Assembly: GCA_038527215.1 (NCBI GenBank)
Contig: JBCBGC010000031.1
Coordinates: 1-62,602 of the forward strand
Length of the DNA: 62,602 bases
Reading direction: 5' to 3'
DNA from: JAWPMV01 sp038527215
GTDB lineage: Bacteria > Bacteroidota > Bacteroidia > J057
Each line of letters opens with the position of its first letter. Position 1 is the first letter of the stretch. Shown here in pieces: positions 16,724 to 25,028 of this stretch. The notes under the pieces were generated by a model. That model ran no database searches and was not told the origin of the DNA. It was given only the letters and a program-made list of their open reading frames with translations. The position numbers and the translations under genes are program-made.

Positions 16724-17416
16724 TTAATAAGGTTTAATAAACCCATAATTATAAGCCAGAGAAATCATATGAGGTGCGTTCCTGGCCTCGAACTTTTTCA
16801 TCATATTGCGGCGGTGGGCCTCTATGGAATCCTCCGTACGACCACGGATGGTGGCTATTTCTTTGGTCGTTAACCCTTGAGCGATCAGCGGAAGCAACTC
16901 TTGCTCAACGTGAGTAAGTTTAGGAGGCGCCAGCTTCTCGACAGGCTTATCCAAATAGCGATTCCATTCTTCTTCTACGGTATTGCGGTAATACCTGCCT
17001 CCTCTGCCAACGTGTTCGATAGCTTGAATCAATTCTTCGCCGGGGCAGTCTTTCAGCAGATATCCATGCACATGCATTCTGTGCATACAATCAATGACCG
17101 CTCCATCCAGGATTTGGGTCAAGGCAATAACTTTGATTCGTTTGGGCCTTCCGACATTGAGCTCGGTAATGATCTTTCTTGCGGTATGGATACCCGCAGG
17201 TGGTTCATGCGGTTCTTCCTCCATAGAAAGATCCAGCAGCACGATATCAATCTCTACATCGTCTTTTTCCAGGATGCGAAGCGCTTTTCTGCCAGAATTA
17301 GCCGTAGCAGATACTGACATGTGAGACTGCCGATTGATGAGTTCTTTTAAGGATTCAGCCAGAATGGCGTGATCATCCACAATCATGAGGCGAATAGAAG
17401 AGGTAGATGCGTTCAT
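16724..17416 (-). CDS. NarL/FixJ-type DNA-binding response regulator
   Basis: 230 residues. The receiver domain has the acidic pair Asp14-Asp15 (MIVDDHAILAE), phospho-acceptor Asp62 (IVLLDLSM), the Thr of VIALTQ and switch Lys122 (GYLLKDCPGEE). A LuxR-type helix-turn-helix follows at about 165-225 (LTHVEQELLPLIAQGLTTKEIA). It should be phosphorylated by the histidine kinase whose gene ends 4 bp upstream, and then bind DNA. A short Glu-rich insertion (MEEEPHEPPAGIH) follows the phosphorylation site. Confidence 0.93.
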   Translation of the reverse strand: MNASTSSIRLMIVDDHAILAESLKELINRQSHMSVSATANSGRKALRILEKDDVEIDIVLLDLSMEEEPHEPPAGIHTARKIITELNVGRPKRIKVIALTQILDGAVIDCMHRMHVHGYLLKDCPGEELIQAIEHVGRGGRYYRNTVEEEWNRYLDKPVEKLAPPKLTHVEQELLPLIAQGLTTKEIATIRGRTEDSIEAHRRNMMKKFEARNAPHMISLAYNYGFIKPY

Positions 17417-17420
17417 ATTC

Positions 17421-19484
17421 TTAGGTTGAGGGTTTTAAGGGTATATCTATAAAAAGGGAGGTTCCAAAACCCGGCCGGGAATCCACGGTCATTTTTCCAT
17501 GCAATTCCTCAGCTCGCTCCCGCATACTTCTCATGCCCAAACCATTGGCAACTTTCTCCGGGTTAAAGCCCCGGCCATCGTCTTCAATGGAAATATTGAG
17601 CATCCCTTCGGTATAGATTAGTTGTAAGCTGGCGTGTCTGGCCTGGGCATGTTTTAGAATATTGGTTAAGGCTTCCTGCAGCATTCTGAAGACATTGTAT
17701 TCGATGCGGTTGGGCAGCACGGTTTGTTTAAGTTGGAAAGTAGATAGGTCGATGGATAAATCTTTTTCCAGGTCGTTGAGTTCTGATACCAGATGTTCTA
17801 GGGCCTGGACCAAGCCATTATCCAGGCTAAGGTTAGCCAAATCGTGAGAGATCTTCCTGACCGATGAAATACCGGCTCCAAGGGAATCTAGGGATTTTTT
17901 TGAACGGGTCCGTAGGTCATCAGAAAGCGGTTCCATGGCCAAGAATAGATTTTCCAGCGAGCGCTTGCAGGCGGTCATGGTGCTGGCTACCTGATCATGC
18001 AATTCCTTGCCCATGCGCTCCATGAGCTGGTCCTGGGCTTTGTTTTTTTCGTATAAAATTTTCCGCTCAGTATCCTGCAATACCTGGTTGACTTGCTGGT
18101 CATGGAGACGCTTTTGCTCCCCTAACTCAAATTCTTGTTCCTTCAGTTGGTGCTTTTGTAAAACCTGCTTGCGGTTCAACGAGCCGATGATGATGCCTAA
18201 GATCAGCAAAACTACTAAGGCTGCTACCAGGACTTTGAGCAATAAAATGGCTCGTTCCTGGGAGGCATGGAGGGCTTCGAGACTTTCCAACCGCTCATTT
18301 TCAATACGTTGGAATTCGCGGGCATTATCTGCGGCTTGTTCAAGACTTTCTAGCAGTTGCCGATTTTGGAATAGCTTGACTTGGGAAAGGTAGGCATTGG
18401 CCCTGGTCAGGTCGCCCTGCTCATGGTAAACTTCGGCGAGATTTTGGGCCAGGGTCCCTTGTTGTTCCCAATTAAATCCCAAATCCAGGCTATCTAACAG
18501 GGCTGCTGCTTTGGTCAGGCAAGCCAAGGCCTGAGGATAGGTTTTCAACTCTGTATAGATGCTCCCCAGGTTATTCTGGGCAATCATGATTTCATCTGCC
18601 TTGCCTGAAAGCGAAGCCAAGGAATCTACTAACAAAAAAGCCTGTTTTGCCTCCTCCAGTCTTCCCAGACGTTGCAAGGCAGCTCCCATTAGATTGGGAA
18701 TTCCCTGGTCCAGGGGATCGTACGTCGAGAGGCTTTTTAGCTCTCGGATAATCTCAAGAGCTCTTTCTGCATCGCCTACTCTTTGCTCCAAAAGTGCCAG
18801 ATTATAGAGCGGCAGGTAGAGCATGCTCGAATCCGACAAGCGGTACCGTTGGTAAGAAAGGGTAAAATATTTCCGGGCGGAATCTGCCTCAGCAAAGCCT
18901 TCCTGATCAGGAAAAGCCTGGGCATTAATAGCCGCTAGCTGAAAATATGCATTGCCTATTTGGTCAGCGTAATAAGCGGCTTCCGACCCGTTTGGGTCTT
19001 TTCTAAGAGTTTCGGCTTGGCTCAGGTAAGAAATGGTTCTGGCAAAATTGCCCTTAGCAAAATATTGTTGGCCAACCCAGGAAAGGGTCGATACCCAAAT
19101 CGCAGTATCTCTGGGGGTCGTTTGATAGGCTATTTTTTTCAAAAGCTGTTCCCCGAATTCGATGGTGGCAGCCGTTTGGCCCATATAATTCGCTGCGTAG
19201 GTAATCCGCATGAGCCAGGTTTCCTGCGAAGGAAAATCCCTGATGGGTTCAGGGGCCTTCACCAGGGAATCCACCTGTCGGTAATATGCCTCATAAGCGC
19301 CCTCCTCCCACAAGGCTTCCGCTTGCGAGATGGCCACCTCTTTTGAGGGACTACTTTGGGCACAGATGTGAGGGATTTGCCAAAAGAAAAGACAAAAGAG
19401 GTATACCCATAGGGCCTTGGTTAAGCTGGTCGGAAAAAAGAATAGATAGCTGGAGAAATTGAATGAACAAGTGCAAATACGCAT
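17421..19484 (-). CDS. Sensor histidine kinase with extracytoplasmic TPR repeats (HisKA_3 type)
   Basis: 687 residues. An N-terminal hydrophobic signal or anchor (to about 43, ending HICAQ) is followed by a TPR-like helical region (about 50-370), a coiled coil, one transmembrane helix (about 415-437, ILLLKVLVAALVVLLILGIIIG), a second coiled coil and the kinase core. Phospho-acceptor His496 lies in the motif MGKELHDQVASTM; the ATPase part has LQEALTNILKHAQA (N box), DDGRGFNPE and NGLGMRSMRERAEEL (G boxes). The TPR part would sit in the periplasm as sensor. It pairs with the NarL-type regulator 4 bp downstream. Confidence 0.92.
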   Translation of the reverse strand: MRICTCSFNFSSYLFFFPTSLTKALWVYLFCLFFWQIPHICAQSSPSKEVAISQAEALWEEGAYEAYYRQVDSLVKAPEPIRDFPSQETWLMRITYAANYMGQTAATIEFGEQLLKKIAYQTTPRDTAIWVSTLSWVGQQYFAKGNFARTISYLSQAETLRKDPNGSEAAYYADQIGNAYFQLAAINAQAFPDQEGFAEADSARKYFTLSYQRYRLSDSSMLYLPLYNLALLEQRVGDAERALEIIRELKSLSTYDPLDQGIPNLMGAALQRLGRLEEAKQAFLLVDSLASLSGKADEIMIAQNNLGSIYTELKTYPQALACLTKAAALLDSLDLGFNWEQQGTLAQNLAEVYHEQGDLTRANAYLSQVKLFQNRQLLESLEQAADNAREFQRIENERLESLEALHASQERAILLLKVLVAALVVLLILGIIIGSLNRKQVLQKHQLKEQEFELGEQKRLHDQQVNQVLQDTERKILYEKNKAQDQLMERMGKELHDQVASTMTACKRSLENLFLAMEPLSDDLRTRSKKSLDSLGAGISSVRKISHDLANLSLDNGLVQALEHLVSELNDLEKDLSIDLSTFQLKQTVLPNRIEYNVFRMLQEALTNILKHAQARHASLQLIYTEGMLNISIEDDGRGFNPEKVANGLGMRSMRERAEELHGKMTVDSRPGFGTSLFIDIPLKPST

Positions 19485-19503
19485 TTCATAAAAGGTTGAA
19501 TGA

Positions 19504-19535
19504 CAAATAAATCCAGCATTCGTGTTGAGGGCAAA
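19504..19535 (-). promoter_or_regulatory. Bacteroidota-type promoter of the histidine kinase operon
   Basis: On the minus strand TTTG (19532-19535), 20 bp spacing and TTTATTTG (19504-19511) match the TTTG-N19/21-TAnnTTTG pattern except for one base. The start of transcription would fall about 12 nt before the ATG at 19484. It lies directly behind the terminator of the upstream operon. Confidence 0.4.
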
Positions 19536-19536
19536 G

Positions 19537-19572
19537 AAAAAGCTGGTCGACTGGTCAGCCGACCAGCTTTTT
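19537..19572 (-). terminator. Strong rho-independent terminator behind the metacaspase operon
   Basis: Exact 13-bp arms (aaaaagctggtcg at 19537-19549, cgaccagcttttt at 19560-19572) around a 10-nt loop give a hairpin with a T-run on both strands. It lies 7 bp after the stop codon of the gene at 19580-20008. Confidence 0.9.
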
Positions 19573-19579
19573 TGAGTAT

Positions 19580-20008
19580 TTAATTTCCGCTGCCAGGTGG
19601 CGGTGGAGGAGGAGCGGTTTTAGCCTTGACGATCGGCTCTCCGCGTTTTTCATCCAATTCTTCGACGCCTTCCTGGCAGAGGACCACCCACCCCAAATCT
19701 ACTTCTGTGCCTTCTTCGTGGGTGAGGTCCAATTCAAGGAAGTGTTGGCTACCCAGACAGGTCCAAACCGTAGCTTTGATACAACTGTCCTGAGGGACAT
19801 TATCCAGAAAAAGGGTGAAGGCCCTGGGGCCTTGGTGCGTAGTGCCGAGGGCTGAAAACACTTCAAACTTCACCTCGGTAGGGCTGGTTATCACCCCTTG
19901 GGTGATGTCATAATCATCAGGGATATTGACGAGCAGACTCAAGCGGAACTTCTGGGATGTTCCCACTCGCTCGAGACGGCCAAAAGGTTTGAAAAAAATC
20001 ATATACAA
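19580..20008 (-). CDS. Unknown small protein co-transcribed with the metacaspase
   Basis: 142 residues, no signal peptide and no membrane helix. The sequence reads as a small beta-rich domain (LSLLVNIPDDYDIT, VKFEVFSAL, AFTLFLDNVPQDSCIKATVWTCLGSQHFLELDL) ending in an acidic stretch and a Pro-rich tail (APPPPPPGSGN). I do not recognise the family. The ATG at 20008 is 4 bp after the metacaspase stop, so the two are very likely made together; a role as partner, substrate or inhibitor of the caspase is possible but unproven. Confidence 0.7.
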   Translation of the reverse strand: MYMIFFKPFGRLERVGTSQKFRLSLLVNIPDDYDITQGVITSPTEVKFEVFSALGTTHQGPRAFTLFLDNVPQDSCIKATVWTCLGSQHFLELDLTHEEGTEVDLGWVVLCQEGVEELDEKRGEPIVKAKTAPPPPPPGSGN

Positions 20009-20012
20009 GGTA

Positions 20013-21992
20013 TTAAACAGGGAGTATCATAAATCCGGACCCATTTTCATGTTTGATCCGAGGGTTCAACAGATGAATTTCCTGGGTCAGCTCCCACCAT
20101 TGGTCATGGATGGCGCGGTCCCGACTGCGGCTTCGCCGGAGGGCCCTATGAGGTTCAGCTTGCCGGTGTAGGTCAGGCATGGGAAGCTCTGGCAGATTGA
20201 AAAGCTCCGTATCGAAAGGAGCGGTACTGGCAATAATTTTTATGCGCTCGATGCTTTTTTCCCACTGAAAATCATAGATGTAATCGTCCAACTCCAGGAT
20301 TATACCCTCTCCCTCCAGGGCATAGATGCTGGCCTGTGGGTCCAGGGGCATAGAAGGGGGGAGGAAGGTAGCTGGATCACATCCAAACGTCCGCGGCAAA
20401 TAAAGCACGGAAACATATAGCGTTCTGGAGGACTGGTTGGTGAGTTTTAAAAACACTTTGCGATAAGGAGACCTGGACAAATCTTCCGTGAGATGAAGCG
20501 CTATAGGCTTACCCTCAAAAACCACCAGGGGAGGAGAGGAGGTGGGCGTGGATAAGAGTTCTGCCTTCACAGGGAAAATTCTTCCTGCGTGATCATCCGG
20601 AGATCCAAGTTGGACAATGTGCTCCCATCGACTGACGTGGTTCAGGGTGTCAGACAACCTGCTGGCCACTTCATTGATAGGGATTTCAGCTGTCAGAGGG
20701 CGCTGATCATCGCTATAAGTAAGCTGATAGGCATGATTTCTCAGGCGCACGCAGTATTTGGCTTGTCCCTCTTCCTCAACCCACCAAATCGGCTCTCCGG
20801 CATATTTTTTCTGCTCAGCTTCTATGGCATTGATCAGCTCTTCTTCTTCGCTGGAAGGCGCATCGAGATAAAAAGGGATTTTGGCCAGCTGTTCGAGCCT
20901 AACCTCAACGGGATATTGCTCGGCTGGATTAAATGCGCTGCCACGAGGCATATCAATAAGGGAGAAGCCGGGCCCTATCTGCTTGATAGTCAGGCTTCCT
21001 CCGGGTCCTGTTAAGACCTTTGCGCCCTCTTGCGCACTTAGGTCCGTGAGGCCATGGATGGCGCCTTTATCAATCCGCCACTGATGGGCTTGCGTATAAC
21101 TCAACAAAGCGGTCCCAGAATCCTGTCTTTTTTCTTTTCGTAAAAAAGCGTAGTTCAACTGATCGCTCTGGGGAGGAAAAGCATCCACTTGCGGATGTTG
21201 GATTTTGGTCTTTCGATCACCCAGTATGCTTATTAACCGCCGGATGATTTGCTGAAAACTCAGCAGGGGATCTTTTTCCAGTTGATTCAGCAAATGATAG
21301 GTGAAAAATCCCCGTTTGTCTCCATTAGCCAAGGTATGCTCCCAGGCATATTCTGTATCGCTACAGGCGCTCAGAAAGACCTGTCTTCCTTGGGGGAGGA
21401 CCGCTTTGAGAGCTCCCGTTTGGAATTGGGCTTCCTCCAATTTTTCATGAAAAAAGAAGCCTGTCCAATCCCGGGCTGGAAAGGGTTTTTCCCTCACCTG
21501 ACGAGCTTTCCCCAGGTCGCGGTTTGCCGTTCCGGAATGACAACAATCTAGCACCACGGCTATCTCAGCTCCAGTCAGGGATAGTTCATGAAGGAGAAAG
21601 CGTAGTTCCTTGTCCGCCAGACCACAATGATCAGGGGATTGAATGTGGGGCAAACTATCATAACATACCAGGGATTCCAGCAAACCACCCGCTCCTGCCT
21701 GCGCGAATAAGGGAACCGTGGTTTCTTCCTGAATCCCATGGCCAGCGAAATAAAACAGGATACTATCTTCTGCCTGAGCGGAACTCAAATGGTCATGAAA
21801 AGCCTTGATGATGTTGGTTTTAGTGGCCGCTGCATCTTCCAGTACCATAGCATGTACCGTCAGATCGGCCTGACTGGACAAAAAGGCTTGCATAGCCTCA
21901 ACATCATTTACACATCCATTCAGGGGCGTTATATCGGGGCTTTCATATTGGTTGATCCCAACCAACAAGGCGTAAAGTGTTCTTTTGGACAT
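20013..21992 (-). CDS. Caspase-family (C14) protease, metacaspase-like, with DUF4384-like tail
   Basis: 659 residues without signal peptide, so cytosolic. The p20-like caspase fold covers about 1-280: start ALLVGINQYESPDITPLNGCVNDVEAM, catalytic His85 in LFYFAGHGIQE and catalytic Cys151 in VVLDCCHSGTANR. Prokaryotic enzymes of this kind cut after basic residues and are often linked to stress, conflict or regulated cell death. The remaining 380 residues carry beta-rich segments; KVFLKLTNQSSRTLYVSVLYL and ERIKIIASTAPFD are typical of a DUF4384-like domain. The gene is followed at 4 bp by a small unknown gene and then a strong terminator. Divergent upstream lies a trypsin-like gene. Confidence 0.92.
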   Translation of the reverse strand: MSKRTLYALLVGINQYESPDITPLNGCVNDVEAMQAFLSSQADLTVHAMVLEDAAATKTNIIKAFHDHLSSAQAEDSILFYFAGHGIQEETTVPLFAQAGAGGLLESLVCYDSLPHIQSPDHCGLADKELRFLLHELSLTGAEIAVVLDCCHSGTANRDLGKARQVREKPFPARDWTGFFFHEKLEEAQFQTGALKAVLPQGRQVFLSACSDTEYAWEHTLANGDKRGFFTYHLLNQLEKDPLLSFQQIIRRLISILGDRKTKIQHPQVDAFPPQSDQLNYAFLRKEKRQDSGTALLSYTQAHQWRIDKGAIHGLTDLSAQEGAKVLTGPGGSLTIKQIGPGFSLIDMPRGSAFNPAEQYPVEVRLEQLAKIPFYLDAPSSEEEELINAIEAEQKKYAGEPIWWVEEEGQAKYCVRLRNHAYQLTYSDDQRPLTAEIPINEVASRLSDTLNHVSRWEHIVQLGSPDDHAGRIFPVKAELLSTPTSSPPLVVFEGKPIALHLTEDLSRSPYRKVFLKLTNQSSRTLYVSVLYLPRTFGCDPATFLPPSMPLDPQASIYALEGEGIILELDDYIYDFQWEKSIERIKIIASTAPFDTELFNLPELPMPDLHRQAEPHRALRRSRSRDRAIHDQWWELTQEIHLLNPRIKHENGSGFMILPV

Positions 21993-22361
21993 GGTTTAGA
22001 GCTGAGAGTATTTTGGAAAATGCGACATTTCAAGCTCAGGTAAAAAGTACAAAAGCTTTCTTTTAGTTCAAAAACTAGCCTCTGGCTAGCGGACAAAACA
22101 AAGATGGGGAAGTTCCTTTTTGCGCGCTACTACGGAAAACCGTCACTTTTTGCCGATAAGGAGAAAGATTATCTGTAGAGACGTAAAATCCTGATGAACA
22201 ATTATTTATTTTTTCCGTACCTTTAGTTCAACCTTTTTTGCTTTTCCAAGCCTTCTGCGTCCAATCTCACCTGATCTGATGTGGAACCCTCCTTTATCCT
22301 ATTCAGGGCATTTTGGCTTTTCTGGATAGGAAATTTCTGTGTCTACCAAATCCAAATCCTG
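21993..22361. other. Divergent intergenic region between metacaspase and trypsin genes
   Basis: No gene is seen. It should hold promoters for both directions. A small palindrome, ctagcc-tct-ggctag, lies at 22075-22089, and a possible -7 element TACCTTTA reads towards the trypsin gene at 22218-22225, without a clear -33 partner. Confidence 0.4.
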
Positions 22362-23336
22362 ATGAAAACACATTGGAGAACTACGATACTCTCATTATGC
22401 ATAATGATGGCAACGGGGCTTGTTTGGGCCCAGGACCCTGCGGACATGATCGTCCGAATTGACGCTTTTGTAGAAGATGATGAAGGCGGCTACCAATTAA
22501 AAGAATTTGGGGCCGGCACCCTGGCTCATCTGGAGAAAAACCGAAAGAAGTTTTTTATTGTTACAGCTCGGCATGTCGTCAAAGGAGCAGACAAAATCGA
22601 GGTTCGTTTCAAGTGGAAGCCCGGAATCTTTCAAGCTCAGGTAGCCTATCTTTCTACCCGGGAGGACATTGATTTGGCCCTGATTTCTGTAGTGCTTCCG
22701 GACCTGCCGGGAACCATTCCCAAAGTTCAAAAGGCACATGACAGCCGACCGCAATATGGGGACAATGTAGAAGTAATTGGGCACCCCCTGGACAAAAACT
22801 GGACGAAAAATCCGTCAAATAAGGTAACCGCGCCCGGCTACACCTACTTTTCCATCACCGGGACCTCTATAAAAAAGGGGAATTCTGGAGGCGGCGTATT
22901 CTATCTGGGGAAGTTTTTAGGCTTCGTTACCCACGTGGGCAGTGTGGATTCGAGGGTGCTGCATAGCATGGAAATCCTCAACTATCTGCGCCAATGGGGG
23001 ATCAATAAACCCAATCTGTGGCTGGAATCACAGATTGATTTTGAACCCTTAATCTTCATGGCGGTGGGAGGCGCTTGTTTAGCCTTGAATGCAGCTTTCC
23101 ACAATCAATATCAGAGCGCCCTGCAGGCCCAACAGGATTTTGAAAACACCCTTCATTATCCTTTTACCAGTGCAGAGGAAAACGATTTGAATGCCCAGCA
23201 TGATGAACTCCATGCCGATACCCAAGCCAAAGCCACCCTTACCAATGCAGCTCTGTTTGGGGCTGTTGCCTTCGGGGGATGGGGGCTTTTTAAGGGCATT
23301 CGGAATGCCGTTCGAAAGAAGAAACTCAAGCGATAA
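22362..23336 (+). CDS. Exported trypsin-like serine protease with C-terminal membrane segments
   Basis: 324 residues from the ATG at 22362, which gives a clear signal peptide (MKTHWRTT... GLVWAQ); the frame opens earlier at 22281, but the extra 27 residues would put a second hydrophobic stretch in front. The chymotrypsin-fold triad is His71 (IVTARHVVKG), Asp104 (EDIDLALIS) and Ser175 (KKGNSGGGVF). Behind the protease domain are two hydrophobic segments (about 228-244 and 297-312) and a basic end (KKKLKR), so the protease is probably held in the envelope. A lipoprotein gene follows after 25 bp in the same direction. Confidence 0.85.
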   Translation: MKTHWRTTILSLCIMMATGLVWAQDPADMIVRIDAFVEDDEGGYQLKEFGAGTLAHLEKNRKKFFIVTARHVVKGADKIEVRFKWKPGIFQAQVAYLSTREDIDLALISVVLPDLPGTIPKVQKAHDSRPQYGDNVEVIGHPLDKNWTKNPSNKVTAPGYTYFSITGTSIKKGNSGGGVFYLGKFLGFVTHVGSVDSRVLHSMEILNYLRQWGINKPNLWLESQIDFEPLIFMAVGGACLALNAAFHNQYQSALQAQQDFENTLHYPFTSAEENDLNAQHDELHADTQAKATLTNAALFGAVAFGGWGLFKGIRNAVRKKKLKR

Positions 23337-23361
23337 CCATACAACCAAAGCTGAAAGTATC

Positions 23362-24969
23362 ATGAAAAAGACAATATATATCATAGCTGTGTTGAACTTG
23401 TGGCTTACAGGCTGCGCAGTCTTCAATCCGGCTGAGAAAGCCAGTCTGGGGATTTGTCCGGTGGTATTTGATGTACAGCCGACCCAGGTACGATTCGGAG
23501 ATACCTTATTTATCACCGGGCGGAACTTCACCGTATTGGAGGAGCAGCAGTACCAGAATAACATTTTTGTTAATCAGGTGCCGGCTGATATCCTTCGCCT
23601 GCGAGACGATGAAATACAGGTGCTGGTGCCTCAAATTTCCGGCAGCAATTTGGTCCTGGAAATCGAAGCCAGTACCTGTAACTGGAGCAATTTTGGGCTG
23701 GACCCAACCCTGCCTTCCATTGCTAGCATTAGCCCTACCAGTGGACCCATGGATACCGAGGTAACCATCAGTGGGACCAATTTCCGGGCAAGAAATAAAG
23801 AAGCCCATCAGGTGAAATTTAATGGCGTGGTGCTTCCGGACTCCAGCATTCTTTCCGTACCCAATGATCAAACCATCATCGTCAAGGTACCGCAGGGGAC
23901 GGAATCCGGTCAGGTTTCTGTGGTCGTGGACGGACAGACGGCATTGGGCCCAGATTTTACGTATGTCTTCACGGCTTTTGTTACCAGGTTAGCTGGCCAA
24001 TTTGGGCAGTCCGGCAGTGATGAAGGCTTTGTCGCCAAGTTTGGTTATCCCACCGGCATAGATATCATGCCCGATGGAAACCTCATCGTAGCCGACCGGG
24101 CCAATCAAACCATCCGCAAAATTGAGATTTCCAGTAATGGAGCCAGGGTAGAGGTTATCGCAGGCATTACCGGTACCCGGGGAACCTTTAACAATGTCAA
24201 CGGATTATTCTCCACCTTTAATTGGCCAACCGATGTAGTGGTGGAGGGTAGCGAAGCCATTTATGTGGCGGATCGAAATAGCTTTGCCGTGAGAAAAATT
24301 TCCCTCGCCGGTTCGAACCGGGTTACCACCTTACTAGGGGATCCAACAGAGAAGCTATACAAGGATGGAAAAGGGAACGTGGCACGATTTCGGGGCCCAG
24401 AGGCATTAGCCCTCATCAACGGAAATCTTTACATAGCGGACAAAACAGACCATCGGGTCAGAAAGTACAATGTTAACCTGGACCAGGTTACCACTGTAGC
24501 GGGGGATGGTTCTATCGGCTTAGGCATAGGTTCTCCCAGTAGTTCGCAGGTTTCCAGTCCAGCGGGATTAACCCCAGGATTTACCAGTGGTGAAATATTG
24601 ATAGCTACCCAAACAAAGCATCAGGTTCGATCTTTAGACCCTAATAATAACCTATCGTATTTGATCGGGAACCAGGATGGAACTGCCGAAGATGGCAACG
24701 GAAATGGCTTGAATTCGCCAGTGGATATGGTGCTGGATAAATTTGGGAATTTGTATATCACGGAATCTGGCAAACACCGCATTCGGGTTCGACGGCCCAA
24801 TGGGGACCTCCTTACCTTAGCAGGCAGTGGTACGGCGGGCGATGCGGATGGTAAGGGAACCGCGGCCACCTTTGATACCCCTATGGGAATCACTTATGAC
24901 GCCCAAAGACATATTCTCTACGTGGCAGACGCCGGTAACTTCGTTATCAGAAAAATCGAACTTCGGTAG
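23362..24969 (+). CDS. IPT/TIG and NHL-repeat lipoprotein
   Basis: 535 residues. The lipobox LTGC places the acylated Cys at 18. One or two IPT/TIG beta domains follow (about 30-215, PSIASISPTSGPMDTEVTISGTNF), then an NHL beta-propeller (about 225-535) with repeated units of the kind PTGIDIMPDGNLIVADRANQ, IYVADRNSFAVRKI and LYVADAGNFVIRKIE. The start at 23362 is chosen because the frame upstream (from 23191) overlaps the trypsin gene and lacks a signal. NHL propellers bind proteins or sugars; here the protein may be a surface partner of the trypsin encoded 25 bp upstream, which is inference. Confidence 0.88.
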   Translation: MKKTIYIIAVLNLWLTGCAVFNPAEKASLGICPVVFDVQPTQVRFGDTLFITGRNFTVLEEQQYQNNIFVNQVPADILRLRDDEIQVLVPQISGSNLVLEIEASTCNWSNFGLDPTLPSIASISPTSGPMDTEVTISGTNFRARNKEAHQVKFNGVVLPDSSILSVPNDQTIIVKVPQGTESGQVSVVVDGQTALGPDFTYVFTAFVTRLAGQFGQSGSDEGFVAKFGYPTGIDIMPDGNLIVADRANQTIRKIEISSNGARVEVIAGITGTRGTFNNVNGLFSTFNWPTDVVVEGSEAIYVADRNSFAVRKISLAGSNRVTTLLGDPTEKLYKDGKGNVARFRGPEALALINGNLYIADKTDHRVRKYNVNLDQVTTVAGDGSIGLGIGSPSSSQVSSPAGLTPGFTSGEILIATQTKHQVRSLDPNNNLSYLIGNQDGTAEDGNGNGLNSPVDMVLDKFGNLYITESGKHRIRVRRPNGDLLTLAGSGTAGDADGKGTAATFDTPMGITYDAQRHILYVADAGNFVIRKIELR

Positions 24970-24983
24970 ATGAAAGCTCTATA

Positions 24984-25014
24984 AAAAAGCCTCCTGGATT
25001 CCAGGAGGCTTTTT
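24984..25014. terminator. Bidirectional terminator between converging genes
   Basis: Exact 14-bp arms (aaaaagcctcctgg / ccaggaggcttttt) around a 3-nt loop, with A/T runs on both sides. It serves the lipoprotein gene ending at 24969 and the converging gene ending at 25029. Confidence 0.93.
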
Positions 25015-25028
25015 GTTTACTGTCTAGG

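Noticed and set aside
23079..23564. Minus-strand frame across the trypsin/lipoprotein junction
   Set aside because: It runs antisense to two well-supported genes and has no domain or signal.
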